Counted from the stretch's first letter, positions 15,840 to 25,628 are shown. The stretch is 40,700 bases of DNA from an uncultured Prochlorococcus sp. (GCA_902626435.1 CACOFO010000006.1:1-40700); one strand, 5' to 3'. The notes: generated by a model from the letters alone, not told the origin. Program-made: numbers and translations.

Positions 15840-17741
15840 ATGTGTGGAATTGCTGGGTTAATAGGTAGAAAATCGGCTAAATTTGCAGATAAAGTTTTAG
15901 AGAAACTTAGCCATAGAGGACCTGATGCATTTGGGCAATGGATTTCAAGCGAAAATAATTATCCAGTTAATTTATGCCATACAAGATTAAATATTATTGA
16001 CAAGACAAATAAAGGTAATCAACCATTTATCTCAAAAGATAATAGATATATTTTCATATTTAATGGCGAAATATATAATTTCCTAGAGTTAAAGAAAGAT
16101 TTAGAAAATAAAGGAAGTTTTTTTATATCAAGAACAGATACAGAAGTATTTATGGAGGGTCTAATAAAAGAAGGACCTAGCTTCCAGTTTAAGTGTAATG
16201 GTATGTGGGCTTTTTGTCTTTGGGATAAAAAACTAAATAAAGCAATACTTGGAAGAGATAGATTCGGGGTGAAGCCACTTTATTACTCTACTTTAAATGA
16301 TCATAGTCTAATATTTGCATCTGAAATGAAAGCAATTACTCCATTCCTAGATGAAATCACACCTTCAGAAAACATAGAAAAACATTTGAATAATGTATTT
16401 GATTATGAATATACAAGTTCTTGTGTAATAAAAGGAATTAAGAGAATACTACCAGGACATTATGTAATTTACCAAGATCAAGTTTTAAAAGAATATCAAT
16501 ATTGGAATACATTGGATAATATAAATTTCAATAAAAATTCATACGAGAATCAAGTAGATGAATGGAGAGAATTATTTTTAGACTCTGTAAAAATAAGGAT
16601 GCGTTCTGACGTGAAAATAAGTTCTACACTAAGTGGAGGTTTAGATTCCAGTTCAGTTGTTGCAGCGATGAAATATATAGGAAAGGAGACTAATCCAATT
16701 CAAAAAAATTGTAATGAGACTTTTTGTAGTTCTTACGGGAAAAGTGATTTAGATGAGACTAATTGGGCAAGAGAACTATCTAATAATTTATCAATAAACT
16801 TCAATGAGGTGAAAATAAATCCCAATTCTTCTCAATTAAATCTAATTGATAGCATTGCGATGGTTGAAGATCCATACATATCACTACCTCATCCAATGCT
16901 TCAAACGTATGCAGCAATAAATCGTAAATCAATAAAAGTTTCTATTGATGGGCATGGATCAGATGAATTATTTATTGGATACGGTCATATAAAAAAATTA
17001 ATGATTAAATCTAAAAACCTTTCGGAATTTAGAGAATTAATCTCAATAAATGAATCTACAAAAAGTGGGATATATTCAACAAATGAGAAAAAAATAAAAA
17101 GGAAATGGGTAAAATATAAATTTATCGAATACTTCAAATCATCAATAAATAATTTATTAATAAGTTCAAATAACCTTGGATTTAATGATGACTTCGAAAA
17201 TACAAAAAATGAAATTTTAAAAAAAGTAAGAACTCATAATTGCTTTGAAGAGATGGATGGGTTAACTCAAGCATTATATGAAATATTTCATTTCACAACC
17301 TTACCAACCTTACTTAGAAATTATGATAAGTATTCTATGGCAAATAGCGTAGAGGTAAGGATGCCTTTTATGGATTGGAGATTAGTATGTTATGTTTTTT
17401 CACTCCCATTAAAAAGCAAATTAGGAAACGGTTTTACGAAGAGAATCCAAAGAGATGCTCTAAAAGGAATTTTAAAAGATAACATAAGGCTTAGACGAGA
17501 CAAAATTGGTTGGAATTCCCCAAGCCACGAGTGGTTTAAAAACACAATGAAAGATGAATTATTAATATTACTGAAAGATGAAAAATCTAGAGGCTTAAAT
17601 ATTTATCGAAATAAGGCAAAAGATTCTTTTAACAAATTTCTTAATTTAAAAAATCCAAACTTCTCAGATGGTTATAGAGTTTGGTTAAAAATACAACCTT
17701 ATTTATGGAGAAGAAGTTTGACATCCAAATTATGGAAATAA
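15840..17741 (+). CDS. Glutamine-dependent asparagine synthase-like amidotransferase (copy 1)
   Basis: A 633-aa class II amidotransferase of the AsnB family. The N-terminal nucleophile is intact (MCGIAG, Cys2 after Met removal), with HRGPD near 28-32 and FNGEIYN near 72-78 in the glutaminase domain. The synthase domain starts near 250 and has the ATP-binding PP-loop LSGGLDSSS near 263-271 and DGHGSDELFIGYG near 371-383. Housekeeping asparagine synthase is possible. Inside polysaccharide loci, however, relatives such as WbpS of Pseudomonas aeruginosa O6 are linked to amidation of uronic acids, and genes for uronic acid synthesis lie at 30052-32464. I favour sugar amidation, as inference. It closes the plus-strand run; its stop is 3 nt from the convergent GT4 gene stop. 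Confidence 0.85.
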   Translation: MCGIAGLIGRKSAKFADKVLEKLSHRGPDAFGQWISSENNYPVNLCHTRLNIIDKTNKGNQPFISKDNRYIFIFNGEIYNFLELKKDLENKGSFFISRTDTEVFMEGLIKEGPSFQFKCNGMWAFCLWDKKLNKAILGRDRFGVKPLYYSTLNDHSLIFASEMKAITPFLDEITPSENIEKHLNNVFDYEYTSSCVIKGIKRILPGHYVIYQDQVLKEYQYWNTLDNINFNKNSYENQVDEWRELFLDSVKIRMRSDVKISSTLSGGLDSSSVVAAMKYIGKETNPIQKNCNETFCSSYGKSDLDETNWARELSNNLSINFNEVKINPNSSQLNLIDSIAMVEDPYISLPHPMLQTYAAINRKSIKVSIDGHGSDELFIGYGHIKKLMIKSKNLSEFRELISINESTKSGIYSTNEKKIKRKWVKYKFIEYFKSSINNLLISSNNLGFNDDFENTKNEILKKVRTHNCFEEMDGLTQALYEIFHFTTLPTLLRNYDKYSMANSVEVRMPFMDWRLVCYVFSLPLKSKLGNGFTKRIQRDALKGILKDNIRLRRDKIGWNSPSHEWFKNTMKDELLILLKDEKSRGLNIYRNKAKDSFNKFLNLKNPNFSDGYRVWLKIQPYLWRRSLTSKLWK

Positions 17742-17744
17742 AAA

Positions 17745-18914
17745 TTACTTAATATTTGAAAGTAACAAAAACCGTTTAGCAAAATTTTGCATTAAAATTT
17801 TATGTTTTTTAGCAAATAAATTTTCTTCATTTATATTAGGTCCAGGTCTAAATTTTTCAAAAGCATAAGATATTTTTAAAGCCAAATCTTCGTAAGAATT
17901 TCTTTGAAAAAATATTGATCTACTAAAGTTTTGTTCTTTATGTACATCTAAATCTGAGAGTATAATATTTTTACCAATTGATCTTGATTCCTCAACTATA
18001 GTACTCCATCCCTCAAAAAGAGAGGGCTGTATTATTGCTATACTTTTTCTCATCAAAAGAAACTGATCCTTTTTTGGTATTAAACCTAAAATAAAAATTT
18101 GATTATTTATATTAAGTTTTTTTATTTCCGCGATAATTTCTTTTCCATATGAATCATCACCATAAAATAATTTACCTGTAAAAACTATTATCGGTTTAAT
18201 ATTTTTTTGATTTTTCAAATAATCTAATGCCTTAAAAACTAATAAATGATTCTTATGTTTCCAAAATTGATTTGAAATAAGAAAAAATTTTTCAGGTAAA
18301 TGATATTTTTTAATAGTTTGTTCGGGATTTTCTTTGAGCCATAATCTATTTAAATTAGCCCTAAAATTTAGAACAAAAACTTTTTTATTCTCTTTTTGAT
18401 AAAATTTATTTAGATCTTTTCTACTATCCTTACTACTTAAAACGAGTAATGATGAATTCCTTACAATTTTTTTAAACTTATAATTCCTATATTGAATTTC
18501 TTTATTAGAAAAAAATTTCTCTAAATAATGATGCTGAAAATCAGGGATCCATAATGCTGAATTTATGCCTAAACAAGATAAATAATTTGGGAAAGGAAAA
18601 ACAAAATTCATCTTCCATCTCAATACAGTTAAAAAAGTAAAGATAAATTCTTTAAGCTTATTAAATCTTTTTTGTTTAAAGAGTTTGCTTATGAAAAGTG
18701 GACTTAAATTATCATAAGTATGTAGATAATCGTAATATTTTTCTAAGCTTTTATTAAAGTTTTTATTTTCAAAAGATATTAAATGTAACTCAACTTTTTT
18801 TCTATCATTTATTTCTAAATATGAGAAAGAAAATAAAATATTTTTAATATATTCTGCACCACCTGTCCAGCCTTGATTATTTTTCATAATTAAACATATT
18901 TTATTTTTTTTCAT
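17745..18914 (-). CDS. Glycosyltransferase family 4 (GT-B fold)
   Basis: A 389-aa GT-B enzyme of the GT4/Glycos_transf_1 type. The N-terminal half contains GGAEYIKNILFSF near 18-30, corresponding to the GGxxxy acceptor-domain loop. The C-terminal half shows FWKHKNHLLVFKAL near 217-230, FILGLIP near 275-281, and PSLFEGWSTIVEESRSIG near 297-314, where the two glutamates form the EX7E motif of retaining GT4 enzymes. It follows the epimerase gene with a one-base TAATG overlap, so the two are translationally linked, and the epimerase may make its donor sugar. The donor is not identifiable. Confidence 0.85.
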   Translation of the reverse strand: MKKNKICLIMKNNQGWTGGAEYIKNILFSFSYLEINDRKKVELHLISFENKNFNKSLEKYYDYLHTYDNLSPLFISKLFKQKRFNKLKEFIFTFLTVLRWKMNFVFPFPNYLSCLGINSALWIPDFQHHYLEKFFSNKEIQYRNYKFKKIVRNSSLLVLSSKDSRKDLNKFYQKENKKVFVLNFRANLNRLWLKENPEQTIKKYHLPEKFFLISNQFWKHKNHLLVFKALDYLKNQKNIKPIIVFTGKLFYGDDSYGKEIIAEIKKLNINNQIFILGLIPKKDQFLLMRKSIAIIQPSLFEGWSTIVEESRSIGKNIILSDLDVHKEQNFSRSIFFQRNSYEDLALKISYAFEKFRPGPNINEENLFAKKHKILMQNFAKRFLLLSNIK

Positions 18915-19834
18915 TAAAATTTAAATTCTTTTTTATACCAATTAATATAATTTCTTATCCCATTTTCAAAAGCAATACTTTTATAAAAACCAATATTTTT
19001 TAACTTAGTTATGTCTGATTTCCAGTTTAAAGGGATACCTTTATTTCTAATATTATCAAATTTTATAATTTTTTTTGAGTTCAAATAATCTGAAATTAAT
19101 CTTGAAATATTTTCAATAGAGATTTCTTCACCATTTCCAATATTATAAATTTCTAAAGATTTATTTTTATTATTCATAATAAATTCTATAGCTCTACAAA
19201 TATCGAAAACATGAATAAAATCTCTAGACTCCTTTCCCGTGCCTCTTAGTATAATTTCTTCATCATTATTAAATTTACGCATTAAATCATAAAAGATTTG
19301 TCTTTTTAAACCTTCACCATAAGCTGAAAAAATTCTTAAAACAACAATATCCAAAGAATATAATTTAGAGAATTCATCACACATTTTCTCAGAAAGATAC
19401 TTATGGAATCCATATGGAGATAAAGGATTTGGCAATTCAGTCTCTTTTATAGGAAGTGTCGGTGGATCTCCATAAACTGCTGCGCTTGAAAAAAAGTAAA
19501 ATTTACTACTAGGAGTAAATTCCCTTATTAAATTTAGAAACTCAAAAGTCAGATAACTATTATTTTGAAAATCATCTAAAGGGTTTTTGATGGAGTTTTG
19601 AATTGATGAATTGCCAGCACAGTGAAAAATATAATCAGGCTTTTTTTCTTTTAAAAATTTCTTAATTTTTCCTCCTAAAACTTCCTCACCTATATATTCT
19701 CTGAAGAAAATTAAATTACTTGCTTTAGGAGGATTTTTACCTACTCCATAAATAATATAATCCTTTTCATAGAAATATTTTGAAAGATGCGTCCCTATGA
19801 ATCCATTGGAACCAGTTATTAAAATTGATTTCAT
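18914..19834 (-). CDS. NAD-dependent sugar-nucleotide epimerase/dehydratase
   Basis: A 306-aa extended SDR. GSNGFIG at residues 8-14 binds NAD(P); FFSSAAVYGDPP near 114-125 supplies the catalytic Ser region; YGFHK near 141-145 gives the Tyr/Lys pair; FIHVFDI near 212-218 is typical of the WcaG/GalE-like subgroup. The exact reaction (4-epimerisation, 4-reduction or dehydration) is not clear from the sequence. The downstream GT4 gene overlaps it by one base, so the two probably form a unit for making and adding one sugar. It starts 106 nt from the divergent manC gene. It is distinct from the epimerases at 6376, 21488 and 31433. Confidence 0.8.
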   Translation of the reverse strand: MKSILITGSNGFIGTHLSKYFYEKDYIIYGVGKNPPKASNLIFFREYIGEEVLGGKIKKFLKEKKPDYIFHCAGNSSIQNSIKNPLDDFQNNSYLTFEFLNLIREFTPSSKFYFFSSAAVYGDPPTLPIKETELPNPLSPYGFHKYLSEKMCDEFSKLYSLDIVVLRIFSAYGEGLKRQIFYDLMRKFNNDEEIILRGTGKESRDFIHVFDICRAIEFIMNNKNKSLEIYNIGNGEEISIENISRLISDYLNSKKIIKFDNIRNKGIPLNWKSDITKLKNIGFYKSIAFENGIRNYINWYKKEFKF

Positions 19835-19940
19835 AGAAAGAATTATTGTCTATACTATAAAGGCTCTAAAGGTTTAATTTTTAATTAATTGAATTAAAAA
19901 AAATCTTTGTAGTAATATTTAATTAATAAGTTTATAAATA

Positions 19941-21389
19941 ATGGCACAAAAAATAATTCCAATTATTCTTTGTGGAGGGAAAGGTACACGTTTATGGCCT
20001 TTATCCAGGGAAAGTTATCCAAAACAATTCTTAGCAATTACAAGTAACAGTAATAAGAGTCTTCTTCAACAAACGCAAGAAAGAATATCAGATCTAGATA
20101 ATATTGATAATCCAATAATAATTTGTAACGAAGAGCATAGATTTTTAGTAGCAGAGCAAATGAGAAATATTGGGGTAACCCCTAAAGCTATTATTTTAGA
20201 AAATATTGGAAGGAATACAGCCCCTGCAATAGCACTTGGAGCAATTACAGCTTCCAAAATGGGGGGAATGGATAGTCTTTTATTAATTCTCTCTGCTGAT
20301 CATATTATAGATAATATTGGAAATTTTCATAAAGCTTTAAATACCAGTTTTAAATATGCATTACAGGATAAGTTAATAACCTTTGGAATAATTCCTTATT
20401 ATCCTGAGACTGGTTACGGATATATTGAAAGTGTAGATAATATAAATGATGGAGACATAGAAGTATCAAAAATAAAGAAATTCATAGAAAAACCGAACAG
20501 AGAAGTTGCTGAAAAATTAATCAAAAGTAATAAATTCACATGGAATAGCGGTATGTTTATTTTTAAAACCAGATTAATTTTAGAAGAGCTTGAGAAGCAT
20601 TCTCCAACTATCATTAAACAATGTAAGGATGCAATTAATAATAGTATTAAGGATCTTGACTTTATAAGAATAGATCCTCTGAAATTCTCAAAATGTCCGA
20701 ACATTCCAATTGATGTAGCTGTTATGGAGAAAACAACAAAGGGTTTAGTTATAGGACTTGATGCAGGATGGAGTGATATTGGTTCTTGGAAGTCTCTATG
20801 GGAAAAAGAGAAAAAAGATTCACGAGGAAATGTAATCAAAGGAAAAATCATCGATGTTAATTCAAATAACTGTTACCTAAGAAGTGAAAATAGGTTATTA
20901 GTAACTCTAGGTTTAAGCAATACTATTGTCGTTGAAACAGCAGACGCCATTTTGATTGCTAATAAAGAAAATTCTGATAATCTAAAATCTGTTGTTGGTG
21001 AATTAGGTTCAAAGGGTTATAAGGAAGGTTTACTACACAAGAAAATTTATAGGCCATGGGGTTCATACCTTTCCCTTGTAGAGGATAAAAGATGGCAAGT
21101 TAAAAGAATAGAGGTTACTCCAGGTTCTTCACTATCCTTACAAATGCACCACCATAGGGCAGAACATTGGACAGTTGTTGAAGGTACCGCAAAAGTAGAG
21201 ATAGATGATAATATTTTTATACTCTCGGAAAATCAAAGCACTTTTATTCCGCTGGGTGCCAAACATAGATTATCGAATCCAGGGAAAATTACTCTTACAC
21301 TTATTGAAGTTCAGAGTGGTGATTATTTAGGTGAAGATGACATAATCAGATTTAAAGATGAATATGGAAGAAATCAACATGGCAAGTAG
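19941..21389 (+). CDS. manC: Mannose-1-phosphate guanylyltransferase / mannose-6-phosphate isomerase
   Basis: Bifunctional type II enzyme (ManC/CpsB/AlgA family) of 482 aa, usual length. The N-terminal guanylyltransferase domain has CGGKGTRLWPLSRESYPKQF near 12-31, the signature nucleotide loop with catalytic Arg and Lys, and FIEKP near 180-184. A linker leads to the C-terminal cupin isomerase domain from about 370, which starts RPWGSY and carries the metal-binding QMHHHRAEHW near 404-413. It supplies GDP-mannose, the substrate of gmd at 6 and so of the fucose module, and possibly of mannosyltransferases. It is a single plus-strand gene facing minus-strand genes on both sides, probably with its own promoter in the 106-nt gap before it. 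No phosphomannomutase gene is in the window. Confidence 0.95.
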   Translation: MAQKIIPIILCGGKGTRLWPLSRESYPKQFLAITSNSNKSLLQQTQERISDLDNIDNPIIICNEEHRFLVAEQMRNIGVTPKAIILENIGRNTAPAIALGAITASKMGGMDSLLLILSADHIIDNIGNFHKALNTSFKYALQDKLITFGIIPYYPETGYGYIESVDNINDGDIEVSKIKKFIEKPNREVAEKLIKSNKFTWNSGMFIFKTRLILEELEKHSPTIIKQCKDAINNSIKDLDFIRIDPLKFSKCPNIPIDVAVMEKTTKGLVIGLDAGWSDIGSWKSLWEKEKKDSRGNVIKGKIIDVNSNNCYLRSENRLLVTLGLSNTIVVETADAILIANKENSDNLKSVVGELGSKGYKEGLLHKKIYRPWGSYLSLVEDKRWQVKRIEVTPGSSLSLQMHHHRAEHWTVVEGTAKVEIDDNIFILSENQSTFIPLGAKHRLSNPGKITLTLIEVQSGDYLGEDDIIRFKDEYGRNQHGK

Positions 21390-21452
21390 AAACCAAGAAA
21401 TTTAAAAACCAATTTTGAATTTTTAAAAATTTTCCATAATAAAAAGACCTTA

Positions 21453-21476
21453 TCTTCTATGAAATAGAGGATTTTT
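21453..21476 (+). terminator. Possible intrinsic terminator after manC
   Basis: In the 98-nt convergent gap between manC and galE, TCTTCTAT (21453-21460) can pair with ATAGAGGA (21464-21471) around a 3-nt loop, with one G-T pair, and is followed by five T at 21472-21476. The stem is short and AT-rich, so it is weak. It is the only stem followed by a T run that I noticed in this gap. An A run before the stem (21441-21445) gives a matching U run on the other strand, so it could work in both directions. Confidence 0.35.
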
Positions 21477-21487
21477 ACAACAATCAT

Positions 21488-22531
21488 TCAAAATCCCTGT
21501 AAATTATTTTTCTTCCAATTCCATCCGTCTTGGCACATGTCTTCAAGACTTCTTTTAGGTGTCCATTTTAATAAACTTTTGGCTAAAGAATTATCAGCTA
21601 TAACAATACCGTAATCTCCTTTTCTTCTATTAGTGAATTCATAATTAATTTTTACTTTATTAACATTCTCAAAAATCCTTATCAAACCTAGTACACTTGT
21701 GCCCTTGCCAGTTCCAATATTGAGATTCAAAATTTGTGGTTCATTATTTTCTAAATATTCAAGAGCTTTGATGTGACCTTCAGCTAAGTCCATCACATGT
21801 ATAAAATCTCTTATACCAGTACCATCATGAGTAGGCCAATTATTGCCATAGATTTTCAGCTTTTCGATTTCTCCAATTGCCACTCCATTTAGGATTGGAA
21901 AAATATTATTTTTTATACCTTTTGGATTTTCACCAATTAAGCCAGATTTGTGTGCTCCAATTGGATTGAAATATCTTAAATTTGCAATCCTCCAATCATT
22001 ACCTTTATCAAAAAGATCTTTCAATAATCTTTCAATTGCAAGTTTGGTTTGACCATAAGGATTAATAGGATTTATTGGGCTACTTTCATTTAGTAATTTA
22101 TCTTCATTAATTTGATATATGGTTGCACTACTACTAAAAATAACTGTTCTACATTCATATTTTTCCATTAATTTAAATAAGATTATTGAACCTCCTACAT
22201 TGTTATGCCAATATTGCACAGGATTTGAAAGAGATTCAGAAACAGACTTTAATCCTGCAAAATGCATAACACAAGAAATAGGTTCATATTTCTCTTTAGC
22301 AAGCTTAAAAATGTTATCCAATAATTTTTCATCATTTATATCACCTTTTATAAAGGTCAAATTGTTATTTATATTTTTATCATTTAATAAAAAATTTATC
22401 TTGCTAATAACTTTTTCTGAACTATTCACTAAAGAGTCCAATATTATAACTTTATATCCTTTCTTTAAAAGTTCAAGACAGGTATGACTTCCTATATATC
22501 CAGTTCCTCCTGTAGCAAGAATAGATTTCAT
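21488..22531 (-). CDS. galE: UDP-glucose 4-epimerase
   Basis: Interconverts UDP-glucose and UDP-galactose (or the N-acetyl forms) in the cytoplasm. The 347-aa protein is the usual GalE length. It shows GGTGYIG at 7-13, FAGLKSV near 96-102 (the GalE-specific loop), SSSATIYQ near 132-139 for the catalytic Ser/Thr, and NPYGQTKLAIE near 155-165 with the Tyr/Lys pair. RYFNPIGAHKSGLIGENP near 192-209 and YPTHDGTGIRDFIHV-like residues (WPTHDGTGIRDFIHVMDL) near 233-250 are close to canonical GalE. It is a single minus-strand gene, convergent with manC and divergent from rfbF. Of the four epimerase-like genes here it is the only one I can name confidently. Confidence 0.93.
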   Translation of the reverse strand: MKSILATGGTGYIGSHTCLELLKKGYKVIILDSLVNSSEKVISKINFLLNDKNINNNLTFIKGDINDEKLLDNIFKLAKEKYEPISCVMHFAGLKSVSESLSNPVQYWHNNVGGSIILFKLMEKYECRTVIFSSSATIYQINEDKLLNESSPINPINPYGQTKLAIERLLKDLFDKGNDWRIANLRYFNPIGAHKSGLIGENPKGIKNNIFPILNGVAIGEIEKLKIYGNNWPTHDGTGIRDFIHVMDLAEGHIKALEYLENNEPQILNLNIGTGKGTSVLGLIRIFENVNKVKINYEFTNRRKGDYGIVIADNSLAKSLLKWTPKRSLEDMCQDGWNWKKNNLQGF

Positions 22532-22833
22532 TTCTGATTTAATTATTCTTAGTTTTTATTTCTTAGAATTAAATAATTATACTTTTCAAAAGTAGAATAT
22601 TTGCAAAATAGATAAAGGTTGAGATAAAGCTAAAAATTTAAAGATTTTTCATTTATTAACCAAATAATTTTATTACTGAATCTAATACATGAACTTATTC
22701 ATAAATAACTTGATTGAAGAGAGTTTTTTTATAGCTCCTTACAAGATTTTAAAAACTATTAAGAAATTTTTTTAATTTTTGTTGTTAATAAAACTGCTAT
22801 ATCTTTATAATTACATTAATTTAAAAGAAAAGA
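22532..22833. promoter_or_regulatory. 302-nt divergent intergenic region between galE and rfbF
   Basis: The longest gap in the window. For rfbF, TTGTTA at 22782-22787 and TATAAT at 22806-22811, 18 nt apart, form a good sigma-70-type promoter, with transcription expected near 22818, about 16 nt before the ATG. For galE, TATAAT on the minus strand at 22581-22576 has a possible TTGCAA -35 (22606-22601) at a long 19-nt spacing. A 28-codon open frame (22689-22775, MNLFINNLIEESF onward) has no Shine-Dalgarno sequence and no resemblance I recognise; I do not call it a gene. I see no RNA gene or long repeat in the rest. Confidence 0.45.
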
Positions 22834-23607
22834 ATGAAAGCGGTTATATTAGCAGGAGGTTTAGGGACTCGTTTATCTGAAGAAACGCACCTAAGGCCAA
22901 AGCCAATGGTAGAGATAGGTTCTAAACCTATTCTATGGCATATAATGAAAATCTTTAGCTCCTACGGAATTAAAGAATTTATAATATGTTGCGGATATAA
23001 AGGATATATTATAAAAGAATATTTTTTTAATTACTCTCTTCATCTTTCAGATTTAGAAATAGATTTAGAATCTAATGAGGTTAATATTCTTAATAAAAAA
23101 GGTGAAGATTGGAAAGTAACTGTTCTAGATACTGGTGAAAAAACTCAAACTGGAGGGAGATTAAAAAGAGCGTATGAATTACTCAAAAATGAAGAAAGTT
23201 TTTGTTTTACTTATGGTGATGGATTGGCAGACATAAACATATCAGATCTAATTTCTTATCATAATAGTCATAAAAAGCTCGCAACCATTACTGCTGTGCT
23301 CCCTCCTGGCAGATATGGAGCACTTAATTGTGAAAATAATTTAGTAAAGAGCTTTCAAGAAAAACCTAGAGGAGATGGAGGGAGAATTAATGGAGGATTT
23401 TTTGTATTATCGCCTAAATGTATTCCTCTAATAAAAGATGATAATACTGCTTGGGAAGAGTATCCCCTCAAAAAACTAGCTGAGAAAAGAGAGTTAATGG
23501 CCTATACACACGATAATTTCTGGCAGCCAATGGATACTTTGAGAGAAAAAAATCTTTTGGAACAGTTATGGAAAGAAAATAAAGCCCCATGGAAAACTTG
23601 GAGTTAA
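22834..23607 (+). CDS. rfbF: Glucose-1-phosphate cytidylyltransferase
   Basis: Makes CDP-glucose from CTP and glucose-1-phosphate, the entry to CDP-3,6-dideoxyhexoses and CDP-linked branched or heptose-like sugars. The 257-aa protein has the full family length and motifs: LAGGLGTRLSEETHLRPKPM near 6-25, with catalytic Arg and Lys, TGGRLKRAYELL near 108-119, TYGDGLADI near 128-136, and NGGFFVL near 187-193. The HLRPKPMVEIG variant is specific to RfbF rather than glucose-1-phosphate thymidylyltransferases. The usual partner rfbG (CDP-glucose 4,6-dehydratase) is not next to it and not elsewhere in the window. It stands alone on the plus strand between galE (divergent) and an asnB-like gene (convergent), so it looks like an isolated remnant or a gene whose partners lie elsewhere. 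Confidence 0.93.
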   Translation: MKAVILAGGLGTRLSEETHLRPKPMVEIGSKPILWHIMKIFSSYGIKEFIICCGYKGYIIKEYFFNYSLHLSDLEIDLESNEVNILNKKGEDWKVTVLDTGEKTQTGGRLKRAYELLKNEESFCFTYGDGLADINISDLISYHNSHKKLATITAVLPPGRYGALNCENNLVKSFQEKPRGDGGRINGGFFVLSPKCIPLIKDDNTAWEEYPLKKLAEKRELMAYTHDNFWQPMDTLREKNLLEQLWKENKAPWKTWS

Positions 23608-23657
23608 TAACTAAACTTCTGAAAATTTAATTAGTTCATATTTGAATCATAACAATA

Positions 23658-25628
23658 CTATTTTTTTAATAGTTCCATATCAGCAAGCCAAGATTGCCAC
23701 ATCAATAGTGTCCATAATCTTGAGGAATTATCTTTTTTACAACTCAAGTGAGTTGTCAAATAATTAGATACGATTTCTGAATTCAAATAACCTTGTCTTT
23801 TAATAGTTGATTCTGCAAGCAGATCACAAGCCCAATCTTTCAAAGGTCCTCTCAACCAATTATTAATGGGTATTGCAAAACCTTTTTTATCATTTTTAAT
23901 TAAAGAATTAGGTAAATAATTACTTAAAATCTTCTTAAGTATCCATTTTGTTTTTCGATTTCTTATTTTCATAGAAAGTGGCAATTTCCAAGCCAACTCA
24001 GCGACTCTATGATCTAAGAAAGGAGCTCTTACTTCTAAACCAGTTGCCATTGAGGCTCTATCAGTTTTTACAAGAATATCCGAGTGAAGATAATTTTGAA
24101 CATCAGCAAGCATTATTCTTTCAGCAATTGAGGTTGCAGATGGTAAAGTTTCTTTCTTCTCTTGACTAGGGTTAAGAAATTCTTCTTTGATTAAATATGG
24201 TTTATCACTCGATTCACAAGTTAAAGAATTATAAATAGACTCTAAGTTTTCGGCATGTAAAATAGATTTTGATAACTTTTGCATTTTTTGTTGAGATAGA
24301 CCTATATTCTTATTTGGTAAATTTATTAATAAGCTACTAATTAAAGATCTAACTGGATAGGGAAAGTCTTTGAAAATTTTATGTATTTTTGGTATTAAAT
24401 AATGACGATTGTATCCGCCAAATAGTTCATCAGCTCCATCCCCAGATAAAACGACTTTTAGACCATTTTTAAAAGCTTCTCTACAAATTAAATATGTAGG
24501 GATTTGAGATGAATCCGCAAATGGTTCTGTATAAATACTTGATAAAGAGGGAATTAATTTGATCAGATCCGAGGATGAAAGAGACACTTCATTATGATTT
24601 GTCCCTAAATAAGAGGCTATCAATTTTGCAGCGGGACCCTCGTCAAAACCCAATTCCCCCTGATTATTATCCGGGAAAGAGATAGTAAAGCTATTTATAG
24701 GTTCTTTAGAGGAGTGCATTAATAAAGAACAAATCAGGGAGGAATCAATCCCGCTAGATAGAAAAACACCGATCGGTACATCAGAAATTTTCTTTTCCTC
24801 TACAGATCTTAATAGTGAATTATTGACTTCACTAATAACAATATCATCATCACTAGGATTCAATTTAGAACTATTCTGAGAAATTTTTAGAGGATCCCAC
24901 CACATTATAGGATTTATACTTTTAAGCTCTAATCTTTCAATATTTTCATAGTTAATTTCCAAATAGTGGCCTGGCCTCAGTTGATTAATATCATCTTCAA
25001 TCGACAAAGGTGCAGAAATAAAACCTTGATTCATAAAAGATTCAAATGCAGATGGATTTATTTTTATTTGATAGCCTTTTAGCGCCCTAAAAGCGCTTAA
25101 ATCTGAAGCAAATAAAAAACTTTTTTTGCTTCTATTATTAAATTTCTTAAAACCATAGTATAGAGGTTTTTCTCCAAATCTATCTCTTACCAAATAAATA
25201 GATCGTTTTTTTCGATCCCATAATGCAAAAGAAAACATTCCTGCAAATTTGTCTAATGCAGAATTCAATCCCCAAGTTTCAATACAGGCAAGAAGTGTTT
25301 CTGTATCAGAATTTCCTCTCCAAAAAAGATTTCCTGTGCTGGATTTAGAAAGATCTTTTCTCAATAATCTATGGTTATAAATTTCCCCATTAAAAACAAT
25401 TACATATCTACCTGATTGACTTAAGAAAGGTTGGTGTCCATTTTTACTTAAATCTTGAATTGCCAATCTTCTATGAGATAATGCAATGCCAACTTTTTCA
25501 TCAATCCAACATCCAGAACTATCAGGACCTCTTGCCTTAATATTTTTAGCCATATCATTGACTTCTTTAGCCAAAAGATCTCCAGAAGTACCATTATTAA
25601 AATCCCATATACCAGCTATTCCGCACAT
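23658..25628 (-). CDS. Glutamine-dependent asparagine synthase-like amidotransferase (copy 2)
   Basis: A 656-aa AsnB-family enzyme. Nucleophile Cys2 (MCGIAGIWDF), RGPDSSGCW near 34-42 and FNGEIYNHRLL near 78-88 mark the glutaminase domain. FLSSGIDSSLICSLL near 288-302 is the PP-loop, and LSGDGADELFGGYNRHY near 395-411 is the second ATP-binding region. DRASMATGLEVRAPFLDHR near 522-540 matches the active-site region of canonical asparagine synthases better than copy 1, so this one could be the real asnB. It is last in the minus-strand run that starts with the uronic-acid genes, which also fits sugar amidation. The ATG is fixed by the need for Cys2. Confidence 0.87.
   Translation of the reverse strand: MCGIAGIWDFNNGTSGDLLAKEVNDMAKNIKARGPDSSGCWIDEKVGIALSHRRLAIQDLSKNGHQPFLSQSGRYVIVFNGEIYNHRLLRKDLSKSSTGNLFWRGNSDTETLLACIETWGLNSALDKFAGMFSFALWDRKKRSIYLVRDRFGEKPLYYGFKKFNNRSKKSFLFASDLSAFRALKGYQIKINPSAFESFMNQGFISAPLSIEDDINQLRPGHYLEINYENIERLELKSINPIMWWDPLKISQNSSKLNPSDDDIVISEVNNSLLRSVEEKKISDVPIGVFLSSGIDSSLICSLLMHSSKEPINSFTISFPDNNQGELGFDEGPAAKLIASYLGTNHNEVSLSSSDLIKLIPSLSSIYTEPFADSSQIPTYLICREAFKNGLKVVLSGDGADELFGGYNRHYLIPKIHKIFKDFPYPVRSLISSLLINLPNKNIGLSQQKMQKLSKSILHAENLESIYNSLTCESSDKPYLIKEEFLNPSQEKKETLPSATSIAERIMLADVQNYLHSDILVKTDRASMATGLEVRAPFLDHRVAELAWKLPLSMKIRNRKTKWILKKILSNYLPNSLIKNDKKGFAIPINNWLRGPLKDWACDLLAESTIKRQGYLNSEIVSNYLTTHLSCKKDNSSRLWTLLMWQSWLADMELLKK

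Noticed and set aside
22689-22775. 28-codon open frame in the galE-rfbF gap (starts MNLFINNLIEESF)
   Set aside because: No Shine-Dalgarno sequence, no family resemblance, and AT-rich gaps easily hold frames this short. Described under the gap rather than called a gene.
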